From the NCBI RefSeq assembly GCF_050589645.1, contig NZ_JBNGOQ010000004.1:248001-312000 (forward strand): a stretch of 64,000 bases of DNA, in the 5' to 3' direction. The translations under genes and the position numbers were made by a program. Of the stretch, positions 35,051 through 45,500 are shown piece by piece (within the stretch, counting starts at the first letter, position 1; each line of letters opens with the position of its first letter). This stretch comes from JBNGOQ01 sp050589645. GTDB lineage: Bacteria > Bacteroidota > Bacteroidia > Flavobacteriales > Flavobacteriaceae. The notes beneath the pieces were generated by a model. It was not told where the DNA came from. It saw only the letters and a list, made by a program, of their open reading frames with translations, and did no database searches.

Positions 35051-36085
35051 CTAATCCCTTACCTCCTTGATCAGAAACATATACACCGGAAAATGATCGC
35101 TATAGCCGCCGGTATAATTGCCAGTGGCGAAGGACCTGAAGGGGTAGCCCTTGTATTTTCCGTGAGGGACAACAAGATAGCGCGGCCTAAAAATGCCGGC
35201 CTTCCAAAAGCGGTACCGGTTTTCTACGACCTGAAGCAGGCCAGAGGTAAAGAAAAATTGGTCAAAAAGGTGCCATTGGTCCCTATAGGCCAGCGAGCCA
35301 ACTCCCTTCCGGTAGAGCTGCTCCATAGGATTAAAAAGTTGGGTTTGGGCTTGCCGCTTTCCATCGGTTTTTAGTACCTGCTTTAAACTGTAATCCACGG
35401 GATCGTCATTCAGGTCGCCCATGCTAATGATATTCACTTCGCTATTATGTTTGGAAAGGGAATCCAGGATTCTTCTGTTCAATTTGGCGGCGGCGATCCT
35501 ATGGGGCCTGCTCCTGGTCTCCCCACCACTTCTGGAGGGCCAGTGGTTTACAATAAAATACATCTGCTCCCCGTCCAGGATTCCTCCTACCACCAGTTGG
35601 TCACGGGTATAATCCCGTTCCTCGGCCTCCTTGTAGAGGAGTAACCTATGACTGGCAAAGGAGGTAGGCAGGAAAACTTCTTTTTTGTACAAGAGGGCAA
35701 CATCTATGCCCCGCTCGTCCGGGGAGTCAAAATGTACAATGCCGTAATTTTTATTCCTCAAATTTGGATGTGTTGCCAGATCGGCCACCACCTGTTTGTT
35801 TTCTACCTCGCAAAGACCGATGATATCCGGGGAGGTTTGGGTCACTTCGGCCCCGATTTCGGAAAGCACCTTGGAAATATGATCTATCTTCTTTTGATAG
35901 CGCCCCATGGTCCACCGGTACTTGCCCTCCGGGGTCCAATCATCATCAAAGGTCAGGGAATCGTTTGCCGTGTCGAACAGATTTTCCACATTGTAAAAAG
36001 CAATGGTCCTTGTGACATATCGCTTTTGCGATTGCCCCACGCACACCATCAAAAAAGTCAAGAGATAAATTACCTTATGTCCCAT
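35051..36085 (-). CDS. Secreted endonuclease/exonuclease/phosphatase-family enzyme
   Basis: 344 residues with an N-terminal signal peptide (MGHKVIYLLTFLMVCVGQSQ). The full EEP catalytic set is present: Asn in FYNVENLFD, Glu in IIGLCEVEN, His in VNHWPSRSGG, GDLNDDP, and SDH in GYSDHFPVYM. The enzyme should cleave phosphodiester or phosphomonoester bonds outside the cytoplasm, for example in extracellular DNA. It is divergent from the TonB receptor gene with 160 bp between them, suggesting shared control and a joint nutrient role. Confidence 0.85.
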   Translation of the reverse strand: MGHKVIYLLTFLMVCVGQSQKRYVTRTIAFYNVENLFDTANDSLTFDDDWTPEGKYRWTMGRYQKKIDHISKVLSEIGAEVTQTSPDIIGLCEVENKQVVADLATHPNLRNKNYGIVHFDSPDERGIDVALLYKKEVFLPTSFASHRLLLYKEAEERDYTRDQLVVGGILDGEQMYFIVNHWPSRSGGETRSRPHRIAAAKLNRRILDSLSKHNSEVNIISMGDLNDDPVDYSLKQVLKTDGKRQAQTQLFNPMEQLYRKGVGSLAYRDQWHLFDQFFFTSGLLQVVENRYRFWKAGIFRPRYLVVPHGKYKGYPFRSFATGNYTGGYSDHFPVYMFLIKEVRD

Positions 36086-36245
36086 CCAAATACCTTCTGA
36101 TCAGGTTCGCAAACAGCTAAAATGCGAACGGATTGCCATAAATTTTTTTGGGAGTGCAATGTTTTTGCAGTCTGCGCCTTTAGTTTTGGTCAAAATCGGC
36201 CAGAACTACCTTTTTGACGCAACTCCAAATATATGAAGTTTCGTT

Positions 36246-39065
36246 ATGAAAATTACCATCTTAGCTAGCGGGCAGCATAAGAAGTGCCTGAAAGGAGGCT
36301 TAAATGCCCGGTTTTATCGAATTCCGGTAGGCACCCTTCTTTTTGCGTTTCTTTGCTTAACAGCCAACACTTCGCTATCGCAAAGGGTCCAAGGGGCATT
36401 CGCGGTAGAAGGAAAGGTCCTAAATGCGCAAACAGGAACAAGCCTAGGTCCCTATACCGTTTCAATCGAAGGGAGCTGGGTTTCCAAAAAAATTGAGGCC
36501 AATACCCGTTTCCGATTGGAAACCTCCCTTACAGGGGAACAGCTGCTTCGTATATCGGCCCCGGATTTTGTGACCAAAAGAATCCCCATTGTTCTGGAAC
36601 AGCAACTGCTAGATCTTGGTACGATCTATCTGGAACGGGATATCGCCTTGGACAAAACAGATAATCTTATCAGTTTAACGGATGCCGAACTGTACGAAGA
36701 GGAAAATGGATCCACGGCATCGGGTCTGCTACAGGCCTCCCGGGATATTTTCCTCACTAGGGCCGCTTTTGATTTTGGTCAGGCTTTTTTTAAGGTCCGG
36801 GGCTATGATCGGGGGAACGGTACCGTATTGATCAATGGAATCCCTATGAACACCTTTTATGATCGCCGCGCCCAATGGAATACTTGGGGCGGCTTAAACG
36901 ATGTGACCCGGAACCAGGACTTCTCCAACGGATTGGAAGCCTCCGACCATACCTTTGGAGGTATTTTGGGCACTACCCAAATTGATACCAGGCCCTCTGG
37001 AATGCGCCCTGGGGTAAGAATTTCATATTCCGTTTCGAATAGAACGTATCGGGGGAGGGCCATGATTACCTATAACTCGGGCAATAGGGACTCGGGATTT
37101 TCCTATAGCGTGTCCGCTTCCAAAAGATGGGCCTCCGAAGGGTATATTTCTGGCACGCTATATGACGCCGATTCTTTTTTTGGTGCGGTGGAGTATCATA
37201 TAGACCCAAAGAACAGTGTAAGTTTTACTTCCTTGCTCGCTTCCAATCGCCGGGGCCGTTCTTCGGCCATCACGGAGGAGGTGTTTCATTTGGCGGGGAA
37301 AAAATACAATCCCTATTGGGGCTTTCAGCAGGGGGATATACGGAATTCCAGGGAGCGAAAGATACAACAACCGCTTTTGATGCTCAACTATGATCACCGA
37401 TCTGATCGCCTCAGACTAAGCACTGGGGTCTCCTATCAATATGGCCCCGATGCCCGGAGCAGGATCGGGTATTACCATGCGCCCAATCCAGACCCCACCT
37501 ACTATCGTTATTTACCCAGTTTTTATATCAACGGTCCAACAGGCGCCAACTTTGAAAATGCAATGCTGGCACAAGAAGGATTTCTCAACAACCCGCAATT
37601 GAATTGGGGCAAGCTCTACAGGGCCAATATCGAAGAGGACACCGCGTCCTATGTATGGTACGATGATATGATCCAAAATGAACTGTTAACGGCGAACGGA
37701 CTGGCCAACCTTAAGGTGGGTGAAGGGGTGCAGTTGGATTTTGGGGCTACCTACAGAACCCTAAAAGCCAAAAATTTTGCGGTACTCCGGGATTTGATGG
37801 GAGCCGAATTTCACGAGGATATAGACCCTTTCTCCGGCACCCGAAACGATTTGAACGGGACACTGGCAAAAGAAAAAGGAGAAGTCTTCAACTACAACTA
37901 CCTCATACATGCAGATGCGTTCGATGCTTTCTTGCAGTTCAGAATGAATGGAAATACATGGGGTCTGTTCCTATCCGGAAATTATGCCAAAACAGGATAC
38001 CAACGGGAGGGATTGTTTTTGAACGAGCGTTTTTTGGAGGGGTCCTTGGGGCCGGGAGGGATGGTTGATTTTTCAAATTACGGGGCAAAGGGAGGGTTTA
38101 GCTACAGCATAAATGGCAGACATAGGATTAAAATCCATGGCGCGTACCTCACTAGGAATCCAGCGTTCCGTAATGTATTTATAAATCCCAGGGAGAACAA
38201 CCATACCGTTCCAAATTTGCAAAACGAAAAAATCTCTACGGTAGATTGTAACTACTATGTTCGGCTCCCGAAGCTTACAGGCCGAATCACAGGTTTCTAC
38301 ACCCGTTTTCAGGACCTGACGGATATCAATTTCTTCTTTGTGGAGTCGGGCGTCGGATCCGATTTTGTGCAAGAAGTCCTTAGCGAGCTGGACAAGCTAC
38401 ATCTGGGAACGGAACTGGGTATGGAGTATAAGATGTCCTCCTCGGTGAAGGTGTCGGCCGTCGCTGCCATAGGCAAATATGTGTATGCCAGGGACCCCTC
38501 CTTAACGATAAATTTTGATACCGCCGGAAGCGAGGACGATCAGATCAATGCCGTGGGGAATCTAGACCTGGGGAAGGCGAAGATCAAGGATCTGAAGTTG
38601 GCCCAGGGCCCGCAGAAAGCCTATGCCTTGGGCTTGGAATACCGGGACCCCAAATATTGGTGGGTGGGTGGCGCCGCCAACTATTTGGCCAATAATTACG
38701 GCCAGATTTCTTTTATAAACCGAACCGGGAGTTTTTTCATCGATCCGGAAACGGGACGGTCTTTTCCCCAGGCTACACAAGAAAATGTGGATGATATATT
38801 GATGCAGAACAAAATGGAGGATTTCTATTTGTTGAATGTGATAGGGGGCAAGTCGTGGCTGGTAGGGAACAAGTACATCAGCCTTTTTGCGAGCATCAAC
38901 AACGTCTTTGACACCACCTTTAAGACAGGAGGGTTTGAGCAGCGTAGAAAGGGCAATTTTGGGGAACTTTGGCAAGATCGGTTAAGTGGAAACCCCTCTT
39001 TTGGACCAAAATACTGGTATGGCTACGGTCGCACCTATTTTATCAATTTGGCCATCAGTTTTTGA
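36246..39065 (+). CDS. TonB-dependent outer-membrane receptor
   Basis: 939 residues. After a signal peptide (cleavage near residue 46) comes a carboxypeptidase-regulatory-like domain (FAVEGKVLNAQTGTSL, about residues 50-130). The plug domain follows (AFFKVRGYDRGNGTVLINGI, LEASDHTFGGILGTTQIDTR), then a long beta-barrel ending in the typical aromatic C-terminus YFINLAISF. It imports a large or scarce ligand powered by TonB. No SusD partner is present, so it is not a classical SusCD glycan pair. Neighbours point to nucleic-acid or phosphorus uptake, which is an inference. Confidence 0.9.
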   Translation: MKITILASGQHKKCLKGGLNARFYRIPVGTLLFAFLCLTANTSLSQRVQGAFAVEGKVLNAQTGTSLGPYTVSIEGSWVSKKIEANTRFRLETSLTGEQLLRISAPDFVTKRIPIVLEQQLLDLGTIYLERDIALDKTDNLISLTDAELYEEENGSTASGLLQASRDIFLTRAAFDFGQAFFKVRGYDRGNGTVLINGIPMNTFYDRRAQWNTWGGLNDVTRNQDFSNGLEASDHTFGGILGTTQIDTRPSGMRPGVRISYSVSNRTYRGRAMITYNSGNRDSGFSYSVSASKRWASEGYISGTLYDADSFFGAVEYHIDPKNSVSFTSLLASNRRGRSSAITEEVFHLAGKKYNPYWGFQQGDIRNSRERKIQQPLLMLNYDHRSDRLRLSTGVSYQYGPDARSRIGYYHAPNPDPTYYRYLPSFYINGPTGANFENAMLAQEGFLNNPQLNWGKLYRANIEEDTASYVWYDDMIQNELLTANGLANLKVGEGVQLDFGATYRTLKAKNFAVLRDLMGAEFHEDIDPFSGTRNDLNGTLAKEKGEVFNYNYLIHADAFDAFLQFRMNGNTWGLFLSGNYAKTGYQREGLFLNERFLEGSLGPGGMVDFSNYGAKGGFSYSINGRHRIKIHGAYLTRNPAFRNVFINPRENNHTVPNLQNEKISTVDCNYYVRLPKLTGRITGFYTRFQDLTDINFFFVESGVGSDFVQEVLSELDKLHLGTELGMEYKMSSSVKVSAVAAIGKYVYARDPSLTINFDTAGSEDDQINAVGNLDLGKAKIKDLKLAQGPQKAYALGLEYRDPKYWWVGGAANYLANNYGQISFINRTGSFFIDPETGRSFPQATQENVDDILMQNKMEDFYLLNVIGGKSWLVGNKYISLFASINNVFDTTFKTGGFEQRRKGNFGELWQDRLSGNPSFGPKYWYGYGRTYFINLAISF

Positions 39066-39090
39066 AAGGCAGGGACACAAACATCATCAA

Positions 39091-40467
39091 ATGGGAAATT
39101 TGAAACGGATAAGGAGTGGAATTTTAGGCGCTATGGCCGGCCTTGTGCTGCTGTGGAACTGTGTCGGGGAAACCGATTTTGGGATACCCGAGGGGATTTG
39201 TGCCAAGGATATGGAAGCCAACACCACCTTCGCGGAGGTAAAGGCATTGTTTGCTGGGGAAACTATGCAAATACAACAAGACCTTACCCTGGAAGGCTAT
39301 GTGATATCCTCGGACCGTTCGGGGAATTTTTATGGCACACTACATCTACAGGACCATCCGACCCGGCCGACCGAAGGCATTCAACTACACCTGGACCTGA
39401 GGGATTTGCACCTGTTCTACCCACTAGGGAGCAAGGTATATGTAAGAGTAAAGGGGCTGTACTTGGGAAAACAGCAGGGTGTCTTTAAGTTGGGGGGAAC
39501 ATTTGATGCTTTTGGTCATCTTTCTATAGGGCGTCTTCCCGCCTTAAAAATCGACGAACATCTTAGCATCGCCTGCGAGGCACCGGCCCAGCTCTCCCCT
39601 AAAAAGATTACCCTAGCCGAGTTAAGGGAACAGATGGTCAATACCCTGGTGCAGCTGGACAGCATAGAAGTGCTAGAGGAGGAAGTGGGACTTGTCTTTG
39701 CTTTGCCCAGGGAAGACACGGAACGCAGGCTTAAAGACTGTCATGAGGGGGAAATTGTACTTCTGAACAGCGGGTTTTCCGATTTCCAGGACCACAGGCT
39801 GCCCGAGGGCAATGGAAGTATTACCGGGGTTCTGTCGAAAGGGAACAAAGCATATCGGTTGGTAATACGTGAGCTAGGTGATATCGATTTTTCCAAGGAA
39901 CGCTGTAGGAAGGAACCGGAGGAATTCACCTCCCCGAATATCTTCATCTCCGAACTGGCCGATCCCTACAACCATACAGGGGCCCGGTTTGTGGAACTCT
40001 ACCATGCGGGCACGGAGCCCATACCCCTAAAAGGGTGGATGCTGCACCGCTATACTAATGCCAATACGGAAGTAGGTTCCTCTATTGACTTGTCGGATCT
40101 CGTTATTGGGGCCAAGGGGACTGTGGTTATTTCTCCAAATGCAGCTGAGTTTGAAGGGGTCTATGGTTTTCCACCGGATTTGTCGAGTTCCAAAAACGGG
40201 CCGGCCGACTCCAATGGGGACGATAATCTGGTGTTGGTAGATCCCTTCGGAAGCGTGATCGATGCCTTTGGTGTCATCGGGGAGGACGGTTCTGGCACCA
40301 ATCATGAATTTGAGGACGGTCGCGCGGTGCGGAACCCGGACATTTCCAAGGGAAATCCGGTATATGATTTTAAGGAATGGACACTCTATAACGATACCGG
40401 CGGGGCCGGCACCATAAAACAACCCCAGAATGCCCCAGCCGATTTTGGCCCTGGAAGGAGGGACTAG
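39091..40467 (+). CDS. DUF5689 and lamin-tail domain lipoprotein
   Basis: 458 residues from ATG 39091, chosen because it begins the lipoprotein signal (lipobox LWNC). Residues about 20-280 show the DUF5689 pattern (EVKALFAGETMQIQQDLTLE, GYVISSDRSGNFYGTLHLQD, YVRVKGLYLG). A lamin-tail domain follows (IFISELADPYNHTGARFVEL, then YHAGTEPIPLKGWMLHRY and NLVLVDPFGSVIDAFG). Such lipoproteins sit on the cell surface next to TonB receptors and extracellular nucleases and probably capture the substrate. It starts 26 bp after the receptor stop. Confidence 0.85.
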   Translation: MGNLKRIRSGILGAMAGLVLLWNCVGETDFGIPEGICAKDMEANTTFAEVKALFAGETMQIQQDLTLEGYVISSDRSGNFYGTLHLQDHPTRPTEGIQLHLDLRDLHLFYPLGSKVYVRVKGLYLGKQQGVFKLGGTFDAFGHLSIGRLPALKIDEHLSIACEAPAQLSPKKITLAELREQMVNTLVQLDSIEVLEEEVGLVFALPREDTERRLKDCHEGEIVLLNSGFSDFQDHRLPEGNGSITGVLSKGNKAYRLVIRELGDIDFSKERCRKEPEEFTSPNIFISELADPYNHTGARFVELYHAGTEPIPLKGWMLHRYTNANTEVGSSIDLSDLVIGAKGTVVISPNAAEFEGVYGFPPDLSSSKNGPADSNGDDNLVLVDPFGSVIDAFGVIGEDGSGTNHEFEDGRAVRNPDISKGNPVYDFKEWTLYNDTGGAGTIKQPQNAPADFGPGRRD

Positions 40468-40515
40468 GTTTCCACAGGAATATGACAATTGGATTCGGCG
40501 CCCTAGTGATTTTGA

Positions 40516-40623
40516 AATCGCAGAAACAAGGAACGCTTTCCGGAAGATTTTATGTTTGAGCTGGATAAGGCGGAGTTCCAAAATTGGAGGAGCCAATTTG
40601 GCACCTCAAATTGCGGCGGCTAG
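40516..40623 (+). pseudogene. Remnant of an ORF6N-domain gene
   Basis: The plus strand reads NRRNKERFPEDFMFELDKAE, then FQNWRSQFGTSN, before a stop at 40621. This matches the RFPEDFMFxL region of ORF6N proteins such as the intact gene at 34442-34963. No start codon or upstream domain is present, so this is a fragment left from a lost gene. The remaining bases of the 40468-40738 gap show nothing else convincing. Confidence 0.65.
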
Positions 40624-40738
40624 GGGAGTGACTGCTGTCAAGCATAATCAACAGTTTAACGACGATTACGGTCAATTCTGCAAATAACTGCAAATGCTTT
40701 CTGGATAATACTGTATATTTAAGATATAAGCACTTATC

Positions 40739-41353
40739 ATGTATCCAGTATTTTTTCTTTTCATTTTGCTGAGCTTCAGCCATATGAGCTATTCACAGGG
40801 CAGGGACTTGGAAAACCTACTGCATAAGAAGAGAATTATTGAATCCAAAATTGATGATTTAAAAGATTCGCTTTCAGTTCTACAAAAGGAAATTGCTAAG
40901 GTCAAAGAAGATAATTTCCAAATTGTACTTAATGAATCTAAAGACCTTTATACCTGTAGGGCTACAACGAGGATGAGAGACAAGCCTAGTGCTTTTGGAA
41001 AAATTTTGAAAATATTCGATCAGGATACTGAGGTAATGGTGATTTCTTTCGAAGGAGACTATTTTAGAATTCAAAGTGCATATGGCACGGGATATGTACA
41101 TCGAACCTACGTGACTAAAGGAACAGCTAATACTAGTTCGTCGAATAAGCCTTCTATAACCAATAGCATCAAGTCCACCAACACTTCAGCTAGCAACTAT
41201 AAGAGCATATCAGCTTCAAAAAAAAGTTATTCTGGGAAAAGTACTCCAAGGAAATATAAGTCTAAAACCTATTATAGAGGCCCAAGAGGAGGGTGTTATT
41301 ACATTAACTCAAACGGCAATAAGACCTACGTTGATAGAAGCATGTGCAACTAA
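40739..41353 (+). CDS. Secreted SH3-domain protein with basic C-terminal motif
   Basis: 204 residues. Signal peptide to about residue 20; a coiled coil (IIESKIDDLKDSLSVLQKEI); a bacterial SH3 domain at about residues 63-123 (CRATTRMRDKPSAFGKILKI, then GTGYVHRTYV). A Ser/Thr/Lys-rich linker follows. The end, YYRGPRGGCYYINSNGNKTY, resembles the PBCV-basic-adaptor-like motif seen at the C-termini of many Bacteroidota proteins. It probably binds cell-wall or surface partners. No enzymatic residues are visible. Confidence 0.75.
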   Translation: MYPVFFLFILLSFSHMSYSQGRDLENLLHKKRIIESKIDDLKDSLSVLQKEIAKVKEDNFQIVLNESKDLYTCRATTRMRDKPSAFGKILKIFDQDTEVMVISFEGDYFRIQSAYGTGYVHRTYVTKGTANTSSSNKPSITNSIKSTNTSASNYKSISASKKSYSGKSTPRKYKSKTYYRGPRGGCYYINSNGNKTYVDRSMCN

Positions 41354-41580
41354 CATATTCCCGATAATGAAGACTGTATGTTCCGTCTCACCAAAGCGGA
41401 ATGGGAAAACTTGAAGTCGCAAAATGCGACCGCAAGTTGGGTAGGTCGCCGGAGCTTACCCTATGCCTGTACCGAATAGGGAATAGGCAATAGCGAAGAG
41501 GGCCCAATGAAGAATCCATAACCCCGAATTCATCAACCCATCCCTTTTTAACTCACTAACTCAACATTCATAATTCATTA

Positions 41581-41740
41581 ACTCCAAATCCCAAATCCCA
41601 AACCCAACACCCTTCAACTCATCATTCATAATTCATCAATTCATGACCGCCCACTGTCAGCATACACCGCAGCCTGTGCCTCCGCTAAAGCTACGGCGAC
41701 ATGCGGATGGCGACATGTGGATGGCGTAGGTGTGCCCACT
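41581..41740. repeat. Long direct repeat, copy 1
   Basis: About 160 bp running from CTCCAAATCCCAAAT through CATTCATAATTCATC and GCATACACCGCAGCC to GCGGATGGCGACATG. It recurs at 41839-41996 with a few substitutions and a short deletion. The GC-rich half contains the near-palindrome CGCTAAAGCTACGG. It is non-coding in all frames. Confidence 0.8.
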
Positions 41741-41838
41741 GCTAACTGCCTGCTATACTGCACCGCGCAACGCGCCATGCGCCCGGCGAAATGCCCACTG
41801 TTTCAGGGTTATTGATAATTGTTCACTGCCAGCTCATC

Positions 41839-41996
41839 ACTCCAAATCCCAAATTCCAAACCCAACACCCTTAATTCATCATTCATAATTCATCAATTCA
41901 TCACCGCCCACTGTCAGCATACACCGCAGCCTGTGCCTCCGCTAAAGCTACGGCGACACGCGGATGGCGACATGCGGATGGCGTAGGCGTACCCAC
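41839..41996. repeat. Long direct repeat, copy 2
   Basis: Second copy of the 160-bp direct repeat, 258 bp after the first in the same orientation. The CACCGCCCACTGTCAGCATA and CTCCGCTAAAGCTACGGCGA segments are identical. Such spaced copies can mediate deletion or duplication. Confidence 0.8.
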
Positions 41997-42257
41997 CACC
42001 AACCATCAACCTCCCCAGCACAAGGATTTTCCCGTCCATAACCCTAATCTGACCACTTGTTACATCGGGTTTCCTTTGCACACATTTAAGCGCGAGTTTT
42101 GGTAAAACGAAAGAGGTTTCGGTCGTTTACGCGCACTATACACTTTTTGTTGATAAAAATACCGATCTTTCTTACAATTAAATAAGAAATAAATTATATA
42201 TTAGGAAAGGTTTTATAACACAAAACAAATATGTAACACTTTTTAAACGAGAACCCC

Positions 42258-42371
42258 ATGAATGTACCCCTTACCAACACATGGCACCCGACCCTACTGA
42301 AGCAATTAGGACCCAAAAAAAACCTATACCTGATCCCAACGGCCGGCGGCTTGGAATTTTCCTCCGCCTAG
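42258..42371 (+). CDS. Possible 37-residue small protein
   Basis: ATG 42258 opens a 37-codon frame reading MNVPLTNTWHPTLLKQLGPK, then KNLYLIPTAGGLEFSSA, ending at TAG 42369-42371. It lies about 200 bp upstream of the first RHS gene on the same strand and could be a leader peptide or chance. No homology is recognised. Confidence 0.25.
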   Translation: MNVPLTNTWHPTLLKQLGPKKNLYLIPTAGGLEFSSA

Positions 42372-42571
42372 GTCCTCCCCTCCCATAACAAGCGTTCCCT
42401 TCCCCTCGGAAACGGGCACGTGATGAAAACAGCTCTGCACAGCGAACCGCCGTTACTATGAAGTAACGATCAAAAACTGTGTACCGCTATCGCATTGGAC
42501 ATTTTCTGTCCCTTGCCCGGGCGGCGTATGCCCTCTTGCAGGCAACCAAAACCGATAATACAATTGAAATC
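42372..42571. other. Leader of the first RHS-locus gene
   Basis: 200 bp before the signal-peptide start at 42572. The reading frame is open from 42479 but its N-terminus lacks secretion features. No promoter is identified here. Confidence 0.35.
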
Positions 42572-45500
42572 ATGATCAAAAAAGTAATCCTTATCCTTTG
42601 CATCTTAAGTGCCGCCTTTGCCGTGGCGCAAACACCCCCAGAAAACGATTTTCAACTTCCCAGGATTATTCCCCCGGCACCCGATGTGCAGCAAATGGAA
42701 AAATACGGGGAAATCCCCATTGGCTATTATACCGGTACCCCCAACATCAGTATAGATCTCTACCAGATCTCTACCCGATCGGATCTAGCGGTGCCCATCA
42801 GCTTAAGCTACCACCCCTCCGGAATCCGCGTGGACGAAAAGGCCTCAAGGGTCGGCCTGGGCTGGTCCTTGAACGCCGAGGGCGTCATCTCCCGTAGCGT
42901 GGCCGGTATCAAGGAATTCACGGTCACAGGAACCCGCCCCACCGTAGGTAGCTTTGACCCCAACGACTATGCCAATCATATAGATGACTATAACTACGCC
43001 CTGGACGTCGTTGCCGGGGAAGAGGACTCGGAACCCGATGTTTTCCAGTACAATTTCCTGGGGCGTTCCGGGAAGTTTATTTTTGACGATGCGGGGGAGA
43101 TCCACCTGATTCCCAAGGAGGCCATCACCATCAGTACCAATGCGCTCATGACCCAGTTCACTATTGTGGACGAGATGGGCAACAGCTTTCTCTTTACGGC
43201 CATGGGCATGTCCGTGGTAGGTTCCAATTGTAGCCAGGGGGGTGCTTCCAACTATTTGGGCAACAATGTCTCCACAAGTTGGAAACTGACCAAGATCACC
43301 ACCTATACCGGGGAAGAGGTGAACTTTGTGTACCGCTTCTTCAACTATCAATATATCCTGGCCAAGGAGGCCACCGATTATTTTCCCGTGAGCATTCCCG
43401 CAGGTTGTTCCACCAAACCCCCGGAAAACTGCGAAAAGACCATCACCCATAACGAGCCCGTATTGGACCGTATCGATTTTACCAACGGGAACGTGCAGTT
43501 CACTTATTCGGACAATGTCTCCTATCCCATCAACGGATCCAATACCCGGACCGATTTCTCGGGGAACCACGCGCTGCGGAAGATTGCCGTTTCGAACAGT
43601 TCCGGGGCGGTCAAGACCTACGAATTTATCTACGATTATTTTGGTCCCACGGGCACCTCCACAGAGGATGACAATCGCCTAAAGCTTACGGAACTCATTG
43701 AAGTGAGCTCGGAAAAGAAACACCGGTTCACCTATAACGAGACGCAGAACCTCCCGGCCCGTTTTAGCTATTCCCAGGACCTTTGGGGTTTCTATAACGG
43801 CAAGAGCAACAGTACCATATTGCCGGAGACCTATTATGGCGGTTCCCTGATCGCCGGGGCGGACCGTTCCGTGAGCACTACGCATTGCCAGGCCGGGGTA
43901 CTGACCAAGATCACCTATCCTACCCAGGGGACCTCGGAGTTCTTCTATGAGTCCAACGACTATTACTTGAACCAGTCCACCACGGAATACACGGCCGGAG
44001 GGCTGACCAAGTACCCCAATTTTGAGCTGGTCAACGAAAACACCAACCCTTTTAGCATCCAGAGCGGCTATCAAAATTTGCGGCTTATCATCGATAACCA
44101 ATGTGGGAACGATCCGGACCAGTTGATCCTGGAGGACGGTGCCATCGCCAAGATCATCAACAGCAGTCAGCAGGAGGTGGGGCGTTACATCGTTTCGGGT
44201 ACCTATCCGCTTTCCCTGGCACCCGGCAACTATACACTGGAGTTCGAGGTGGACGGTCCCGGCTGTCTCTTCTCCGCCAAATTGGCTTGGCATACGCAGC
44301 AGACCATTGCCCCGCACAACGAACTTACCGGGGGGCTCCGCATCCAAAAGATCAAGAACTATGACGGCATAGATTACGAGGAGCGGACCTATGGGTATAC
44401 CAAGGAGGGCTCTACGGAATCCAGTGGCAACCTGCAGGGCATTCCCCAGTTCCATTATATCATCTATCAAGAGAACCAGACCAATGCCAATCTCTGCTCC
44501 TATCTGGGCAGGGGACATTCAAGCGTATATGCCCTGGCCACGGCCCTGGGCAATTCTGTGGGCTACTCCCGGACCACGGAGATCAACAAGAGCGAAACGG
44601 GCAACGGCAAGACGGTCTACCACTTTACCAATGATAGTGATACCTATGGGGGTACGGCGCTCAAATTTCCCAATGTGCCCCCCACTTCCTATTCCTGGAA
44701 ACGGGGGTTGCTGTTGAAAAAAGAGCTGCTGAACGGCAGCGGCAGCAAGGTACAGGAAGAGATCAACACCTATGCCTTTGACACCAATTTTATAAGCAGT
44801 TCCTCGGAAAGCCATGGGGGCGATAAGCTGGCGGCCGGCTTTGTGATCCGGCAGGCGCAGGCCGAGTTCTTTCCCAACAAGGCCACCTTTGCCTGGGACT
44901 ACTACTATATTACCAGTTCCTGGGTAAAGCCGGTCTCCAAGCAGACCATAAGCTATTTCCCCGACCAGGTCTCGCGCACGGAAAACTATTATTACGACAA
45001 CCTGGTACATCTGCAGCGCACCCGTACGGAGACCACGGACAGTCAGAACCAGGCCCAGCAGCAAAAGATATACTATCCGGATGACGTGACCGTCGCCAGC
45101 AGCCTGCCGGGAGGTGACCTGACGGCAAGGGAACTGGCCGTGATATTAAAAATGAAGCAAGCAGGGGTTAGTCCCAAGATCGGGGCGCCTGTACAGGTGC
45201 ACCGCAAGACCGATGGGGAGGAAATGATTACCCGTACGGCCTATGATTCGCTTGCCAACGGCATTAAGATCCCCAAGCGCCTCTACTCCATAAAGGATAT
45301 GGGGACCATGGAGTCCCGTGTCGTGTTCCACGAATACGACGATGTGGGCAATGTGATAGAGGTGGCCCTGGAAAACGGCACCCATATCGCCTATGTCTGG
45401 GGATACAACAAGATGTACCCGATTGCCAAAATCGAAAATGCTACCTACACAGCGGTGCTGGCCGGATTTGATGTAAGTGCGCTGCAAACTACCTCCGATC

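Larger units (their letters stand above)
41354..42257. other. Repeat-rich non-coding region before the RHS operon
   Basis: About 900 bp without a convincing gene. It contains words such as ATTCATAATTCAT and CCAAATCCCAAA in multiple near-copies and the long direct repeat listed separately. The last 200 bp become AT-rich and presumably hold the promoter of the RHS operon. The transition suggests a filler region between two gene modules. Confidence 0.5.

Noticed and set aside
43679..44518. Long open frame on the minus strand inside the first RHS gene
   Set aside because: It mirrors a strongly coding plus-strand gene with signal peptide and YD repeats. GC-rich RHS DNA leaves open antisense frames, and the product has no recognisable domain.
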